Below are positions 9,004 through 17,765 of a stretch of 64,000 bases of DNA, piece by piece. The notes under the pieces were generated by a model. The model was not told where the DNA came from. It worked only from the letters and a program-made list of their open reading frames with translations, and made no database searches. The DNA is from Streptomyces sp. 1-11 (GTDB lineage Bacteria > Actinomycetota > Actinomycetes > Streptomycetales > Streptomycetaceae). Positions within the stretch are counted from its first letter, which is position 1. The number at the start of each line of letters is the position of its first letter. The DNA is taken from positions 1-64,000 of the forward strand of contig NZ_BJTV01000007.1 of NCBI RefSeq assembly GCF_007176755.1, read 5' to 3'. The translations under genes and the position numbers were made by a program.

Positions 9004-10248
9004 TCAGCTTGTGCGGGCGCAGCTTCCCCGATCGGCGCGCTGTGGCCCGTTGCCGGACGGTCGGATGTCGAAGTCGAAGATGGCGGTGGGCAGATAGAGC
9101 GTGGCGCAGGAGTTGGGGATGTCGACCACGCCGCTGAAGCGGCCTTCGACCGGGGCGGCTCCGAGGAGCAGGTAGGCCTGCTCAGGTGAGTAGCCGAACT
9201 TGGTCAGGTACTCGATCGCGTTCAGGCAGGCCCGCCGATAGGCGACGTGTGAGTCGAGGTAGTGCTGTCGGCCGTTTTCGTCGACGGAGATGCCGACGAA
9301 GGTGAGGAACTCGCTGTAGCGCGGCTCGACGTTTCCGGGGTAGAACACGGGGTTCGTCGTGATCCCGTAGGTCTGCATGCCGCCCTTGATGAGGTCGACG
9401 CCGAGATCGAGGTAGCCGCCCATCTCGATTGCGCCGCAGAAGGTGATCTCGCCGTCGCCCTGGCTGAAGTGAAGGTCACCGGCGGACAGTTTGCCACCCT
9501 CGACATACACCGGCATGAAAATCCGGGCGCCACGGGTGAGGTTCTTGATGTCCTGGTTGCCGCCGTTCTCGCGTGGCGGCGCGGTTCGTGCCGCCTCCCG
9601 TGCAGCGCGCTCGAACGCGTCGCCTTCCAGCGTCCCGAGGATCGCTCGTTGTGAATCCGGCGGCAAGGCGAGCGGGGGCACTCGGTGGGGATCGGTCGCG
9701 ATGAGCTCGGTCTCCCGGGCGTTCCACTTGCCGAGCAGGTCGTGCGACGGGGCGGTGCCGATGATGCCTGGGTGGGTGATGCCGGTGAAGCGCACGCCGG
9801 GCAGGTGGCGAGAGGTCGCGATCTGCCCGTGGAAGTCCCAGACCGCCTTGTAGGCGTCCGGGAAGTGCTCGGTGAGGAAACCGCCGCCGTTGGCCTTGGC
9901 GAAGATACCCGTGTAGCCCCAGCCTTGGCCGGCGACCGGCCCGGTCTCCTGCGGGACGGGACCGATGTCGAGGATGTCGACCACCAGCAGGTCACCGGGC
10001 TGCGCACCCTCGACGGCGATCGGTCCACTCAGAGGATGAACCATCGAAAGGTCGAGGTCGCGGATGTCGTTGGCGGAGTCGTCGTTGTGAACCGTCCCGT
10101 CGAACCACTCCCGGCATTCGAGGCGGAATTCGGTGCCGGGCCGAACGGTCGCCACCGGCGGGATGTCGGGGTGCCAGCGGTTGTGCGGGGGGACTGTCTG
10201 GTCGTAGAACGACCGGGACTGGTCGACGCTGAAGAGCACTTCGGGCAT
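9004..10248 (-). CDS. fmdA: Formamidase/acetamidase (FmdA/AmdA family)
   Basis: A 414-residue protein, the usual length of formamidases. It begins MPEVLFSVDQSRSFYDQ and has the family's conserved stretches GDLLVVDILDIGPV, HPGIIGTAPS, SAGDLHFSQGDGE and GAIEMGGYLDL. The family hydrolyses formamide or acetamide to the acid and ammonia in the cytoplasm, supplying nitrogen. AAGGAACG precedes the ATG. It lies 21 bp after fmdB on the same strand and is surely co-transcribed with it. Substrate preference cannot be read from the sequence. Confidence 0.93.
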   Translation of the reverse strand: MPEVLFSVDQSRSFYDQTVPPHNRWHPDIPPVATVRPGTEFRLECREWFDGTVHNDDSANDIRDLDLSMVHPLSGPIAVEGAQPGDLLVVDILDIGPVPQETGPVAGQGWGYTGIFAKANGGGFLTEHFPDAYKAVWDFHGQIATSRHLPGVRFTGITHPGIIGTAPSHDLLGKWNARETELIATDPHRVPPLALPPDSQRAILGTLEGDAFERAAREAARTAPPRENGGNQDIKNLTRGARIFMPVYVEGGKLSAGDLHFSQGDGEITFCGAIEMGGYLDLGVDLIKGGMQTYGITTNPVFYPGNVEPRYSEFLTFVGISVDENGRQHYLDSHVAYRRACLNAIEYLTKFGYSPEQAYLLLGAAPVEGRFSGVVDIPNSCATLYLPTAIFDFDIRPSGNGPQRADRGSCARTS

Positions 10249-10269
10249 CTGTCGTTCCTTGCCTGTGGG

Positions 10270-10551
10270 TCACGGCCTCGGGAGGCGTGCGTGCAGTGGG
10301 TTCGGCGGATGATCACGACGACGGGGTGGTGCGGGCATGCGGGGCAGCACCGCCGGCTCGTGCGCACTGGCCTCGGCAGCGTCGCGCGCCAGTCGCAGGG
10401 CGGAGCGGGGTGAGGTGATGGCGGGCGGGGCGTATACACGCGTCGCCGCTCCGCCGCATGTGGCGCACGTCGGCTCGTGTACCGGGGCGTCGATCGGGCG
10501 GACGACCTCGAACACGCCACACTGCCCGCACGCGTAGTCGTACCTCGCCAT
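10270..10551 (-). CDS. fmdB: FmdB-type zinc-ribbon protein
   Basis: A 93-residue protein with an N-terminal zinc ribbon formed by Cys8-x2-Cys11 and Cys29-x2-Cys32, starting MARYDYACGQCG as in the FmdB family. The C-terminal half is Ala/Pro/Arg-rich and not conserved. FmdB proteins are encoded beside formamidase and are proposed regulators of it. Here it is the first gene of a two-gene unit with fmdA. Confidence 0.88.
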   Translation of the reverse strand: MARYDYACGQCGVFEVVRPIDAPVHEPTCATCGGAATRVYAPPAITSPRSALRLARDAAEASAHEPAVLPRMPAPPRRRDHPPNPLHARLPRP

Positions 10552-10824
10552 GTGAGAGCCTCCGCGTCACATTCGGGGCGGACCGGGGGTGTGAGGGTGC
10601 TGGCCGGACTTGGCCCCACTGCCGCTGAAACGATTCGTAGTGGTTTGAGCATAAGGACCGTTAAGCGGTATAGCTGAACGACTCGGTGTGGGGTAACCCC
10701 GTCGGGTATGGCGGCGCGCAGATGGGGGACGCACTGCGTTCGATAGGCCCAACAGGGGTCGACGACCTTGCCGGTGGCTGCTTCCAGAGCGGCGACGTCG
10801 CGGGATCCACTTTCGCGACAGGCC

Positions 10825-11742
10825 CTAGTCCTCCCGCGCCCAGGGCCCCAGCTTCCGCGGGTTGCGGACCGCCCAGATCCGGGTGACGCGCCCGTCGGAG
10901 ACCTCGAAGGAGGCCACGGTCAGGACTACCCCGGCACGCCGGGCCACCAGGCCGGGCGTGCCGTTGACCGACCGCTCCAGGAGCTCGAGCCCCGGAGCGC
11001 GGTCGGCGATGGCGGCCATGTACTGGGCGATGCGGGCGCCGCCCTCGACCGGGCGCAGGACGGCGCCGGCCAGGCCGCCGCCGTCGGCGGTCATCACCGC
11101 GGCCGGGTCGAGGAGACCGACGAGCGCGGCTATGTCCTTGGTCTGCCATGCCTCCTTGACGTGCCGCACCACCTCGGCCTGGCCGGCCGCCGTCACCGGA
11201 ACGCGCGCAGCGCTCACCCGCCGCCGGGCGGAGGCCGCCAGCTGCTTGCAGGCCGCGGGGGTGCGGCCGAGCACTGCGGCGATCTCGGCGAACGGGTACC
11301 GGAAGACGTCGTGCAGGACGAAAGCCACCCGTTCGGCGGGCGTCATCGTCTCCAGGACGACGAGGAAGGCCATGGTCACGGACTCGTCCAGGACGATCTG
11401 GTCGGCCGGGTCCGCCTGGACGGGTGAACCGCCCCCGCCCTCGGGGTCCTTCCGGGCGCGGTCGGGCAGCGGCTCGGGCAGCCACGCACCGACGTAGCGT
11501 TCTCGGCGGGCCCGGGCGGAGCCGAGCAGGTCGAGGCAGATGCGGCTGGTGACCGTCGTCAGCCAGGCGCCGGGGGACAGGATCTCCTCCTGCCGGCTCC
11601 GCGGCAGTCCGTACCAGCGCGTGTAGGCGTCCTGCACCGCGTCCTCGGCCTCGGTCACCGAACCGAGCAACCGGTAGGCGACGTTGATGAGTTGGCCCCG
11701 CTCGCCCGCTATGCCGTCCGTGCCGGTCCCGACAGTCCCCAT
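10825..11742 (-). CDS. ECF41-type sigma factor with SnoaL-like C-terminal extension
   Basis: A 305-residue SigJ-like sigma factor. Region 2 is at ~15-85 (LINVAYRLLGSVTEAEDAVQDAY) and region 4 at ~135-190 (ERVAFVLHDVFRYPFAEIAAVLGRTPAACKQ is the helix-turn-helix area). The linker has the WLPEP motif, and the C-terminal NTF2/SnoaL-like domain carries ADGGG; both are hallmarks of ECF41, where the C-terminal domain modulates activity in place of an anti-sigma factor. A GGAG ribosome site precedes the ATG. ECF41 genes usually neighbour a carboxymuconolactone decarboxylase, oxidoreductase or epimerase. Here the divergent neighbour is a membrane protein instead. Confidence 0.92.
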   Translation of the reverse strand: MGTVGTGTDGIAGERGQLINVAYRLLGSVTEAEDAVQDAYTRWYGLPRSRQEEILSPGAWLTTVTSRICLDLLGSARARRERYVGAWLPEPLPDRARKDPEGGGGSPVQADPADQIVLDESVTMAFLVVLETMTPAERVAFVLHDVFRYPFAEIAAVLGRTPAACKQLAASARRRVSAARVPVTAAGQAEVVRHVKEAWQTKDIAALVGLLDPAAVMTADGGGLAGAVLRPVEGGARIAQYMAAIADRAPGLELLERSVNGTPGLVARRAGVVLTVASFEVSDGRVTRIWAVRNPRKLGPWARED

Positions 11743-11843
11743 GGCTCCGGCCGCCCCCTCGCCTTACCTTTCGCGGGCCCGCGTCGTCGGACCGGTGAGA
11801 CCTTATCGATCTGCTGCCCGAGGGCGGAAAAGGGGACCGTGTC

Positions 11844-12218
11844 ATGGCCACCGAGATGACGACGACGGCGAACACGCGGCGCGGAGCCTCGTTCCTGCGC
11901 ACCGCGATAGCCCTGCAGACGCTGACCATCTTCCTCCAGGCGGTCTCTGCCGGGCTGCTGCTCACCGCCTCCTACGGCGAGACGCTGCACAGCGTCGGTG
12001 CCCGCGTGATGTACGGGGCGTCGATGCTGTACCTGCTCGCGGCGGTGCTGGCGTGGAAGCCGGGCGGCGGCTCGCTCCGCCCGGTCCGGCACGCCACGGG
12101 TTTCCTCGTGCTCGCCTCGGTCCAGGTCGTGCTCGGCATCGCCCACGTACCGTCGGTCCACCTTCCCCTGGGCGTCCTGATGTTCGGGCTGAGCGTGCTG
12201 GCGCTGGCCCGGCGCTGA
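11844..12218 (+). CDS. Small four-helix membrane protein
   Basis: A 124-residue protein with about four hydrophobic segments (~20-45, 53-70, 82-100, 104-122) separated by short polar loops. AAAAGGGGACC precedes the ATG. It is divergent from the ECF41 sigma factor gene with ~100 bp between them, so it may be that sigma factor's target. I recognise no catalytic motif. Confidence 0.75.
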   Translation: MATEMTTTANTRRGASFLRTAIALQTLTIFLQAVSAGLLLTASYGETLHSVGARVMYGASMLYLLAAVLAWKPGGGSLRPVRHATGFLVLASVQVVLGIAHVPSVHLPLGVLMFGLSVLALARR

Positions 12219-12309
12219 GCTGCCAGGGGGAACGTCAGGGGGAGAGCGGAGCGCTTCCGGAGCGGCGCCGGTGCCGGCCGGCGACAGGGACGGCTCCGCG
12301 GCTCCGGCG

Positions 12310-12855
12310 TCACTCCTGCGGACCCTCGTCCTCCGTGGTCGAGTCACCGATGGCGACCCGCAGGTCGTGCATGCCCTGCATGGTGTCGATGAGGGCTTCC
12401 TCCGCCCCGCTCAGGGCCCGCCGGGTGCCCTCGACGTCACCGCGGTCGGCGTGGAGCTGGGCGCTGAGGGTGTACAACGCCGTCATCGCGGCCGCGAAGG
12501 ACGCCTCGCGGCCCGGAGGCGGTTCGTCCGTGTCGGACTCCGAGACCTGGATGGCCGTGCGCTGCAGTCTGTTCGTCAGCACGTTGACCGCGAGGCCGGG
12601 ATCATGGCGCAACTGCTCCGTCCAGCCGAGCATGGTGTCGAGGACGTCCTCGATCTCGCCTTCCTCGGACAGCCGCGTCGCGGCCGTGATCTCCAGCTCC
12701 GCCTTGGCCAGCAGACTGCCCAGCAGCCGCAGACGGTCGTTGCCCTGCGGCTCCTCGGGCCCCGCTCCCTGATCCGCCGCCGGTTCGGCTCCCAGAGCGA
12801 TCAACGCCGCATTGATCTGTTCAGCACTCACCGAAGGCTCACTTTTGATGCTCAC
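12310..12855 (-). CDS. Hypothetical cytoplasmic helical protein
   Basis: A 181-residue protein from a GTG start (VSIKSEPSVSAEQINAALIALG). An in-frame upstream extension lacks the composition of a real gene, so the internal start is preferred. The protein is acidic and mainly helical, with no signal peptide or membrane helix. Part of it (SAQLHADRGDVEGTRRALSGAEEAL) resembles a tetratricopeptide-like helix pair. The family is not recognised. Confidence 0.55.
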   Translation of the reverse strand: MSIKSEPSVSAEQINAALIALGAEPAADQGAGPEEPQGNDRLRLLGSLLAKAELEITAATRLSEEGEIEDVLDTMLGWTEQLRHDPGLAVNVLTNRLQRTAIQVSESDTDEPPPGREASFAAAMTALYTLSAQLHADRGDVEGTRRALSGAEEALIDTMQGMHDLRVAIGDSTTEDEGPQE

Positions 12856-12994
12856 GCTCTCAGCTTCACCCCTGCACGGCCTCATCGCCCGCCCACACAC
12901 CGGTGAGCACGTCACCGGTCCGGACGCGGAGGGGTGCGGGCCACACGCGGCGTCCCTAGGCTGATGGTGCTCGGGGCAACTGCGGAGGTGTGGC

Positions 12995-13936
12995 ATGCCC
13001 CGAACCATCTGGTCCGGTGCCATCTCGTTCGGCCTGGTCACCGTGCCGATCAACGTGGTCAGCGCGACGGAGGACCACTCGATACGGTTCCACCAGTTCC
13101 ACACCACGGACATGGGGCGGGTCCGCTACCGCAAGATCTGCGAGCTGGAGGACCGTGAGGTCTCCCAGGACGAGATCGGCAAGGGCTACGAGCTGACCAA
13201 GACGCAGGTCATCCCCATCACCGAGGAGGACCTGCGCAATCTTCCGCTGCCGACCGCGAAGGCGATCGAGATCGACGCGTTCGTGCCGCTCGCCTCCATC
13301 GACCCGATCCGGATCGGGGAGGGCTACTACCTCCAGCCGGCCGGGAAGGTGGCGGCCAAGCCGTACAAGCTGCTCGTCCAGGCGCTCGGCCGCTCGTCGA
13401 AGGTGGCGGTCGCGAAGTACGCCTGGTCCGGTCGTGAGCGGCTCGGTCTGCTCCGGGTGAAGGGCGACGTCCTGGTGCTCCACGCCATGCGCTGGCCCGA
13501 CGAGATCCGCTCGCCGGAGGAGCTGCTGCCGCCGCCGGTGGAGGTGTCGGACGAGGAGATCGAGGGCGCGCTCGCCCTCATGGAGACCATGAGCCGCGAG
13601 GACCTCGAGGGTGAGGAGTTCCAGGACCGCTACACCGAGGCCATGGCGCAGATCATCGAGGCCAAGAGGGAGGAGAAGCCGCTGCCCGAGGCGCCGGAGC
13701 CGGAGGCGCCGGCCCAGGTGCTCGACCTGATGGCGGCGCTGAGCGAGTCGGTGCAGAAGGCGAAGGCCTCCCGCGGCGAGGACACCGGGCCCGCCGAGGT
13801 GCACCCGCTGCCCAAGCCGAAGAAGGCGCCGGCCGCCAAGAAGCAGCCTGCCGCCAAGAAGCAGCCGGCCAAGAAGGCCCCGGCGAAGGGGACGACCACC
13901 AGGAAGACGACCACGCGAAGGCCGCGGAGCGCGTAG
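12995..13936 (+). CDS. ku: Ku DNA-end-binding protein (non-homologous end joining)
   Basis: A 313-residue bacterial Ku. It begins MPRTIWSGAISFGLVTVPI, the family signature, and has the conserved core to ~residue 255. Ku forms a homodimeric ring on double-strand break ends and recruits LigD. GGAGGTG precedes the ATG. After residue ~265 comes a Lys/Ala/Pro-rich tail with repeats of AAKKQP/AKKAP type. Such basic tails occur in actinobacterial Ku proteins and bind DNA. No ligD is nearby, and Streptomyces often carry more than one ku. Confidence 0.95.
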   Translation: MPRTIWSGAISFGLVTVPINVVSATEDHSIRFHQFHTTDMGRVRYRKICELEDREVSQDEIGKGYELTKTQVIPITEEDLRNLPLPTAKAIEIDAFVPLASIDPIRIGEGYYLQPAGKVAAKPYKLLVQALGRSSKVAVAKYAWSGRERLGLLRVKGDVLVLHAMRWPDEIRSPEELLPPPVEVSDEEIEGALALMETMSREDLEGEEFQDRYTEAMAQIIEAKREEKPLPEAPEPEAPAQVLDLMAALSESVQKAKASRGEDTGPAEVHPLPKPKKAPAAKKQPAAKKQPAKKAPAKGTTTRKTTTRRPRSA

Positions 13937-14000
13937 CCGGGCGGGTGCGGGCGGCGCCGGATCCACGGCCCCGGGCCGCGCGCCTGGATATCGTCGGGAC

Positions 14001-15176
14001 GTGGACAGCGGCATCAGGCAGCCGGACGAGGCGTCGGCGGCGCGAGCGCGCGAGGAGCTGCCGCCCCGGGCGGCCCGGGCGCTGTGGTGGGGGTCGGCCG
14101 CCCTGGTGCTCGCCGTCCTGGGCACGTCCGTCCTCGTGGCCGGCGCGGGGCACGGGGCGCGACTGCCCGCGGCGGTGACCCTGGTCCTCGCGCAGGCCTG
14201 CGCCCTGAGGTGGCAGGCACGAGCCCCGGCCCGCGTGCTGGCCGTGAACGCGGCGTCGGGACTCGCGGTGTGGGCGCTGCTGCCCGCAGTCTCCTTGACG
14301 GGTGCGCTGCTGGCCGCGCAGGTGACGCTGTGCGTGCTGTCGGCGACCACGCCGCGCCGGACGTCGGTGGCGGCGCTCGCGGCGATGTGCGTGCCGGCGC
14401 CGGCGGCGTTCGCGGCGGGCGGCCCCACGGGACTGGCGGTCTATCTGCTGACGGTGGTCCTCGCCTGGACGGCGGGACAGTGGCGCAGGGCGCAGCAGGC
14501 CCGGCTGAGGGCGGAGACGCGCCGGGCCGTGGTGGAGGAACGTGCGCGGATCGCGCGGGAGGTCCACGACGTCGTGGCGCACACCCTGTCGGTGATGGTC
14601 GTCCAGGCGGGCGCCGCCGACGACGTGTTCGCCGAACGGCCCGACCAGGCCCGTCAGGCGCTGCGGGCCATCGAGGCGAACGCCCGCTCGGCCCTCGGCG
14701 AACTGCGGCTGCTGCTGCGCGCGTTCCGGCCCGGAGCGGGACAGGACGACTGCGGGGAACCAGGGGAGCGACGGCCCTCGCTCGCCCGCCTGGACGAACT
14801 GGCCGGCACCGTGCGCGCCACCGGGATGACCGTGCACGTGCACCGCGAGGGCGCCGTCGACGGGTTGCCGGCCGCGGTGGACCAGGCCTCGTACCGGATC
14901 GTCCAGGAAGCCCTGACCAACACGCTGCGCCACGCGGCCGGCGCCGACGAGGTGAGCGTGCGAGTGACGGCTTCGGGGGACGGAGTGGAGGTCACGGTGG
15001 TCGACAACGGCCGGGCGCGGCAGGGCGGTTCCGGCGGGGGAGGGGCCGGGGCCGGACGCGGTCTGGTCGGCATGGAGGAGCGCGCGCGGCTCGTGGGCGG
15101 TACGTTGCGTGCCGGTCCGCTGCCCGGGGGCGGGTTCGAGGTGGCGGCGCGGCTGCCGACGGGAGACGTGTCATGA
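14001..15176 (+). CDS. Sensor histidine kinase (HisKA_3/NarL-partner type)
   Basis: A 391-residue kinase from a GTG start. The N-terminal ~160 residues hold about five hydrophobic segments and no large extracellular domain. The dimerisation/phosphoacceptor helix reads ERARIAREVHDVVAH, with His189 as phosphoacceptor. The HATPase domain spans ~285-390, with N-box QEALTNTLRHA and G-box GAGRGLVGMEER. It overlaps the downstream response regulator by ATGA and is its obvious partner. The signal is unknown. Confidence 0.93.
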   Translation: MDSGIRQPDEASAARAREELPPRAARALWWGSAALVLAVLGTSVLVAGAGHGARLPAAVTLVLAQACALRWQARAPARVLAVNAASGLAVWALLPAVSLTGALLAAQVTLCVLSATTPRRTSVAALAAMCVPAPAAFAAGGPTGLAVYLLTVVLAWTAGQWRRAQQARLRAETRRAVVEERARIAREVHDVVAHTLSVMVVQAGAADDVFAERPDQARQALRAIEANARSALGELRLLLRAFRPGAGQDDCGEPGERRPSLARLDELAGTVRATGMTVHVHREGAVDGLPAAVDQASYRIVQEALTNTLRHAAGADEVSVRVTASGDGVEVTVVDNGRARQGGSGGGGAGAGRGLVGMEERARLVGGTLRAGPLPGGGFEVAARLPTGDVS

Positions 15177-15832
15177 CGGTGCGCGTGGTGGTGGCCGACG
15201 ACCAGGCCCTGGTCCGTACCGGATTCCGCATGATCATCGACGCCCGGGACGACCTCGAGGTGGCCGGTGAGGCGTCCGACGGCCGGGAGGCGGTGCGGCT
15301 GACGCGGGAACTGGCGCCGGACGTGGTGCTGATGGACGTGCGCATGCCCGTCGTGGACGGCATCGAGGCGACCCGGCAGATCGTGGCGGCCGGCAGCGGG
15401 GCCCGGGTGCTGGTGCTGACGACCTGGGACGTGGACGCGCACGTGGTCGCCGCTCTGCGGGCCGGGGCGAGCGGCTTCCTGCTGAAGGACATGCGCCCCG
15501 CCGAGCTGGTCGACGCGATCCGCCTCACCGCGCGCGGTGACGCGCTGCTGGCCCCGGCCGTGCTCAGCCGCGTCCTCGACCGGTTCCTGCGCACCACGCC
15601 CGACCCGGCGCCGCCGCCCTCCCTGCGGGATCTGTCCGGCCGCGAGCGCGAGGTGCTCACGCTCATCGGGCAGGCGCTGTCGAACACCGAGATCGCCGCG
15701 CGGCTGCACCTGTCCGAGGCCACGGTCAAGAACCATGTCACCGCCGTGCTGCGCAAACTGGGCCTGCGGGACCGCGTGCAGGCCGTCGTCGCCGCCTACG
15801 ACCACGGTCTGGTCCGGCCGCGCCGCCCCTGA
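15173..15832 (+). CDS. NarL/LuxR-family response regulator
   Basis: A 219-residue protein. The receiver domain (1-120) has acidic VVADDQ and phosphoacceptor Asp in VVLMDVRMP (~residue 54), a Thr at LVLTTW and Lys in LLKDM. The C-terminal LuxR-type helix-turn-helix (~150-212) reads LSGREREVLTLIGQALSNTEIA and SEATVKNHV. Its start overlaps the kinase stop, so the pair is translationally coupled. A tandem hairpin element follows within 30 bp. Confidence 0.94.
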   Translation: MTVRVVVADDQALVRTGFRMIIDARDDLEVAGEASDGREAVRLTRELAPDVVLMDVRMPVVDGIEATRQIVAAGSGARVLVLTTWDVDAHVVAALRAGASGFLLKDMRPAELVDAIRLTARGDALLAPAVLSRVLDRFLRTTPDPAPPPSLRDLSGREREVLTLIGQALSNTEIAARLHLSEATVKNHVTAVLRKLGLRDRVQAVVAAYDHGLVRPRRP

Positions 15833-15841
15833 CCGCTGCCC

Positions 15842-15920
15842 GGCCCCTTCACGCGACGCTCTCCTCCTCGGGGAGGAGAGCGGGCCCCTTCACGCGACGC
15901 TCTCCTCCTCGGGGAGGAGA
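15842..15920. repeat. Tandem 41-bp repeat, each copy with a terminator-like hairpin
   Basis: Bases 15842-15879 recur identically at 15883-15920 (38 bp, period 41). Copy one holds a perfect inverted repeat at 15858-15881, with 10-bp arms GCTCTCCTCC and GGAGGAGAGC around loop TCGG. Copy two has the same hairpin with one changed end. It lies just after the response regulator stop and probably acts as a doubled terminator without a T-tract. Confidence 0.8.
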
Positions 15921-16006
15921 CCGGGCCGGGATCCTCCCACGGTCCCAGTGCCGGACCGCTCCCACGGCCGATCCGCACGGCAGGCGGCCGGCCGTAGCGT
16001 CGAACG

Positions 16007-16645
16007 GTGATCGATGACCTGCCCTGCCTGATGTACCTGCTCGCCCACGACGCCGCCGCCCAAGGCCCCTACGACCGCCCCCGGACAGCGTTGCTGGTCC
16101 GTGCCGCCGCCGTGATCGACCTCGCGTCACGCGGCCGGCTGCGGGAGGAGGACGGCGAGGTCGCCGTCTCCGGGACCGGGCCGGCCGGCGACCCCGTCCT
16201 GGACGACGTGCTGCGCGAGGCCGCCGCCGGGCACGGCTGGAAGCACCTCGTGCGCACCGGCCGCAAGCGGACCCTGAGGCGGGTGGAGGACCGGCTCGCC
16301 GCGGCGGGCCTCCTCACCGTGAAGGAACCCCGCACCCCCTTCGGCGCCCGCCGGCTGACCGTGACGGACCCCGCCGTGCCCGCAGCACTGCATGCCCGCG
16401 TCTACGCGGCGCTGCGCGGGGACCGGCCCGTACCGGAGGTCCCGGCCGCCGACGCGGCGCTGCTGGCGCTGGCCGCGGCGGGCGGTGTCCGCTCGGTCGT
16501 CTCCCGTCGGGACCGCAGGACCCACCGGTCCCGCATCGACGCCTGCACGGGGACGCTCGCCGCTCTCGCGCCCGGTCTGGAGGCAGCGGTGCGCGCTCTG
16601 CCGACCACGATGATCGCCGCGCAGGGCGGCATGGGCGGCAGCTGA
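16007..16645 (+). CDS. GPP34 (Golgi phosphoprotein 3/VPS74-like) family protein
   Basis: A 212-residue protein from a GTG start. It has the GPP34 pattern: an N-terminal LLAHD element, RAAAVIDLASRGRLRE, VLDDVLREAA, and RRVEDRLAAAGLLTVKE followed by FGARRLTVTDP. Eukaryotic members bind phosphatidylinositol-4-phosphate. Bacterial members are common in actinomycetes, often in several copies, and their role is unclear. It is presumably peripheral to the membrane. No operon partner is evident. Confidence 0.85.
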   Translation: MIDDLPCLMYLLAHDAAAQGPYDRPRTALLVRAAAVIDLASRGRLREEDGEVAVSGTGPAGDPVLDDVLREAAAGHGWKHLVRTGRKRTLRRVEDRLAAAGLLTVKEPRTPFGARRLTVTDPAVPAALHARVYAALRGDRPVPEVPAADAALLALAAAGGVRSVVSRRDRRTHRSRIDACTGTLAALAPGLEAAVRALPTTMIAAQGGMGGS

Positions 16646-16715
16646 GCCCCCGGAACGGTTCCGCGGACGCATCGGACGGACGCATCGGACGGGCGCTGAC
16701 GGGTACCGGGGCCCG

Positions 16716-17306
16716 GTGAGGAATTGGGCCGGCAGCGGGGCTTCGGAGCCTGCCCTTGAGCTGCTCACGTTCGGCCACAGCACGGCGGACCGGGAGACGC
16801 TGACCGGCCTTCTCCGGCAGGCCGGCGTCGATGCCGTGGTGGACGTCAGAACCGCCCCCGGCAGCCGCCGGAACCCGGATCTGTCACGGCAGCGGCTGGC
16901 CGAGTGGATGCCCGAGGCGGACATCGCCTACCGGTGGGAGCGACGGCTGGGCGGATGGCGCAGGCCCGCGCCCGACTCACCCGACACCGTGTGGCGCAAC
17001 GATTCGTTCCGCGGCTACGCGGCGCACACCCGCAGCCCCGAGTTCGTCTCCGCGATGGACGAGCTGATGCGGCAGGCAGGCGAGCGACGGACCGCGGTGA
17101 TGTGCAGCGAGGCGGTGTGGTGGCGCTGCCACCGGCGTCTGATCGCCGACTTCGCCGTGCTGGCCCGCGGTGTGCCCGTCCGGCACCTGATGCACGACGG
17201 ACGCCTCACCACGCATTCGCCGACGCCGGGCGTGCGCCTCCGGGACGACGGCCTGCTCGTCTACGACGGCGGGGCCGTCAAGGACCTGTCGCGGAAGTCG
17301 TCCTAG
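16716..17306 (+). CDS. DUF488-family protein
   Basis: A 196-residue protein from a GTG start. It shows the DUF488 signature: FGHSTADRETLTGLL and VVDVRTAPGSRRNPDLS near the N-terminus, FRGYAAHTRSPEF in the middle, and CSEAVWWRCHRRLIAD with the invariant Cys and His. The biochemical role of the family is not established. Its TAG stop lies in a CTAG palindrome shared with the stop of the convergent next gene. Confidence 0.88.
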   Translation: MRNWAGSGASEPALELLTFGHSTADRETLTGLLRQAGVDAVVDVRTAPGSRRNPDLSRQRLAEWMPEADIAYRWERRLGGWRRPAPDSPDTVWRNDSFRGYAAHTRSPEFVSAMDELMRQAGERRTAVMCSEAVWWRCHRRLIADFAVLARGVPVRHLMHDGRLTTHSPTPGVRLRDDGLLVYDGGAVKDLSRKSS

Positions 17307-17656
17307 CCGCGGCGGACGGTGACGCCGCCGAGCAGGCCCCAGGCGTCGATCCGCACCGTGGGACCGCCGGGCTCGCTCGGCCCGTCGTCGTCCACGGCGC
17401 CCAGTCGCAGCCCGTGGACCTCCACCCGGACGTCGCGTGCGACCTTCAGCTTGACGCCCCCGATCAGGCTCACCTTGGTGATGCGGAGTTCGGCACCGTC
17501 GGGGATGTCGATGTCCGTCAGATCGATGTCCGCCCCGCCGATGAGCGAGGCGGTGACGGTCCGCTCGTGCAGGGTGGCCCCCTCCAGGCGGTGGCCGCCG
17601 ATCAGGCTGACCTTGACATCGGTCTTCCGCGGATCCTGTCCGCTGCTCTTCGTCAT
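17303..17656 (-). CDS. LiaF-like/DUF1707-type beta-solenoid protein
   Basis: A 117-residue protein from the internal ATG; the upstream open frame has non-coding composition. It has four spaced repeats ending in VSLIGG, ASLIGG, VSLIGG and LLGG, a pattern of parallel beta-rungs as in the C-terminal domain of cell-wall-antibiotic-response proteins (LiaF/YvqF type). There is no membrane helix, unlike full LiaF, so it is a free-standing soluble solenoid. It overlaps the tail of the convergent DUF488 gene by 4 bp. Confidence 0.75.
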   Translation of the reverse strand: MTKSSGQDPRKTDVKVSLIGGHRLEGATLHERTVTASLIGGADIDLTDIDIPDGAELRITKVSLIGGVKLKVARDVRVEVHGLRLGAVDDDGPSEPGGPTVRIDAWGLLGGVTVRRG

Positions 17657-17765
17657 GGGAAGTACCGTACGGACGGGGGCGGTTGGGCCCCTAGTGTCCA
17701 CGGTCCCATGTTGCGCATGACAAGTGTCATGCCGCCGGCCCGGCCCGGGGCGCTCGCGGACCCGC

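Noticed and set aside
15842..15920. CRISPR-like repeat
   Set aside because: Only two copies, with no unique spacer between them and no cas genes.
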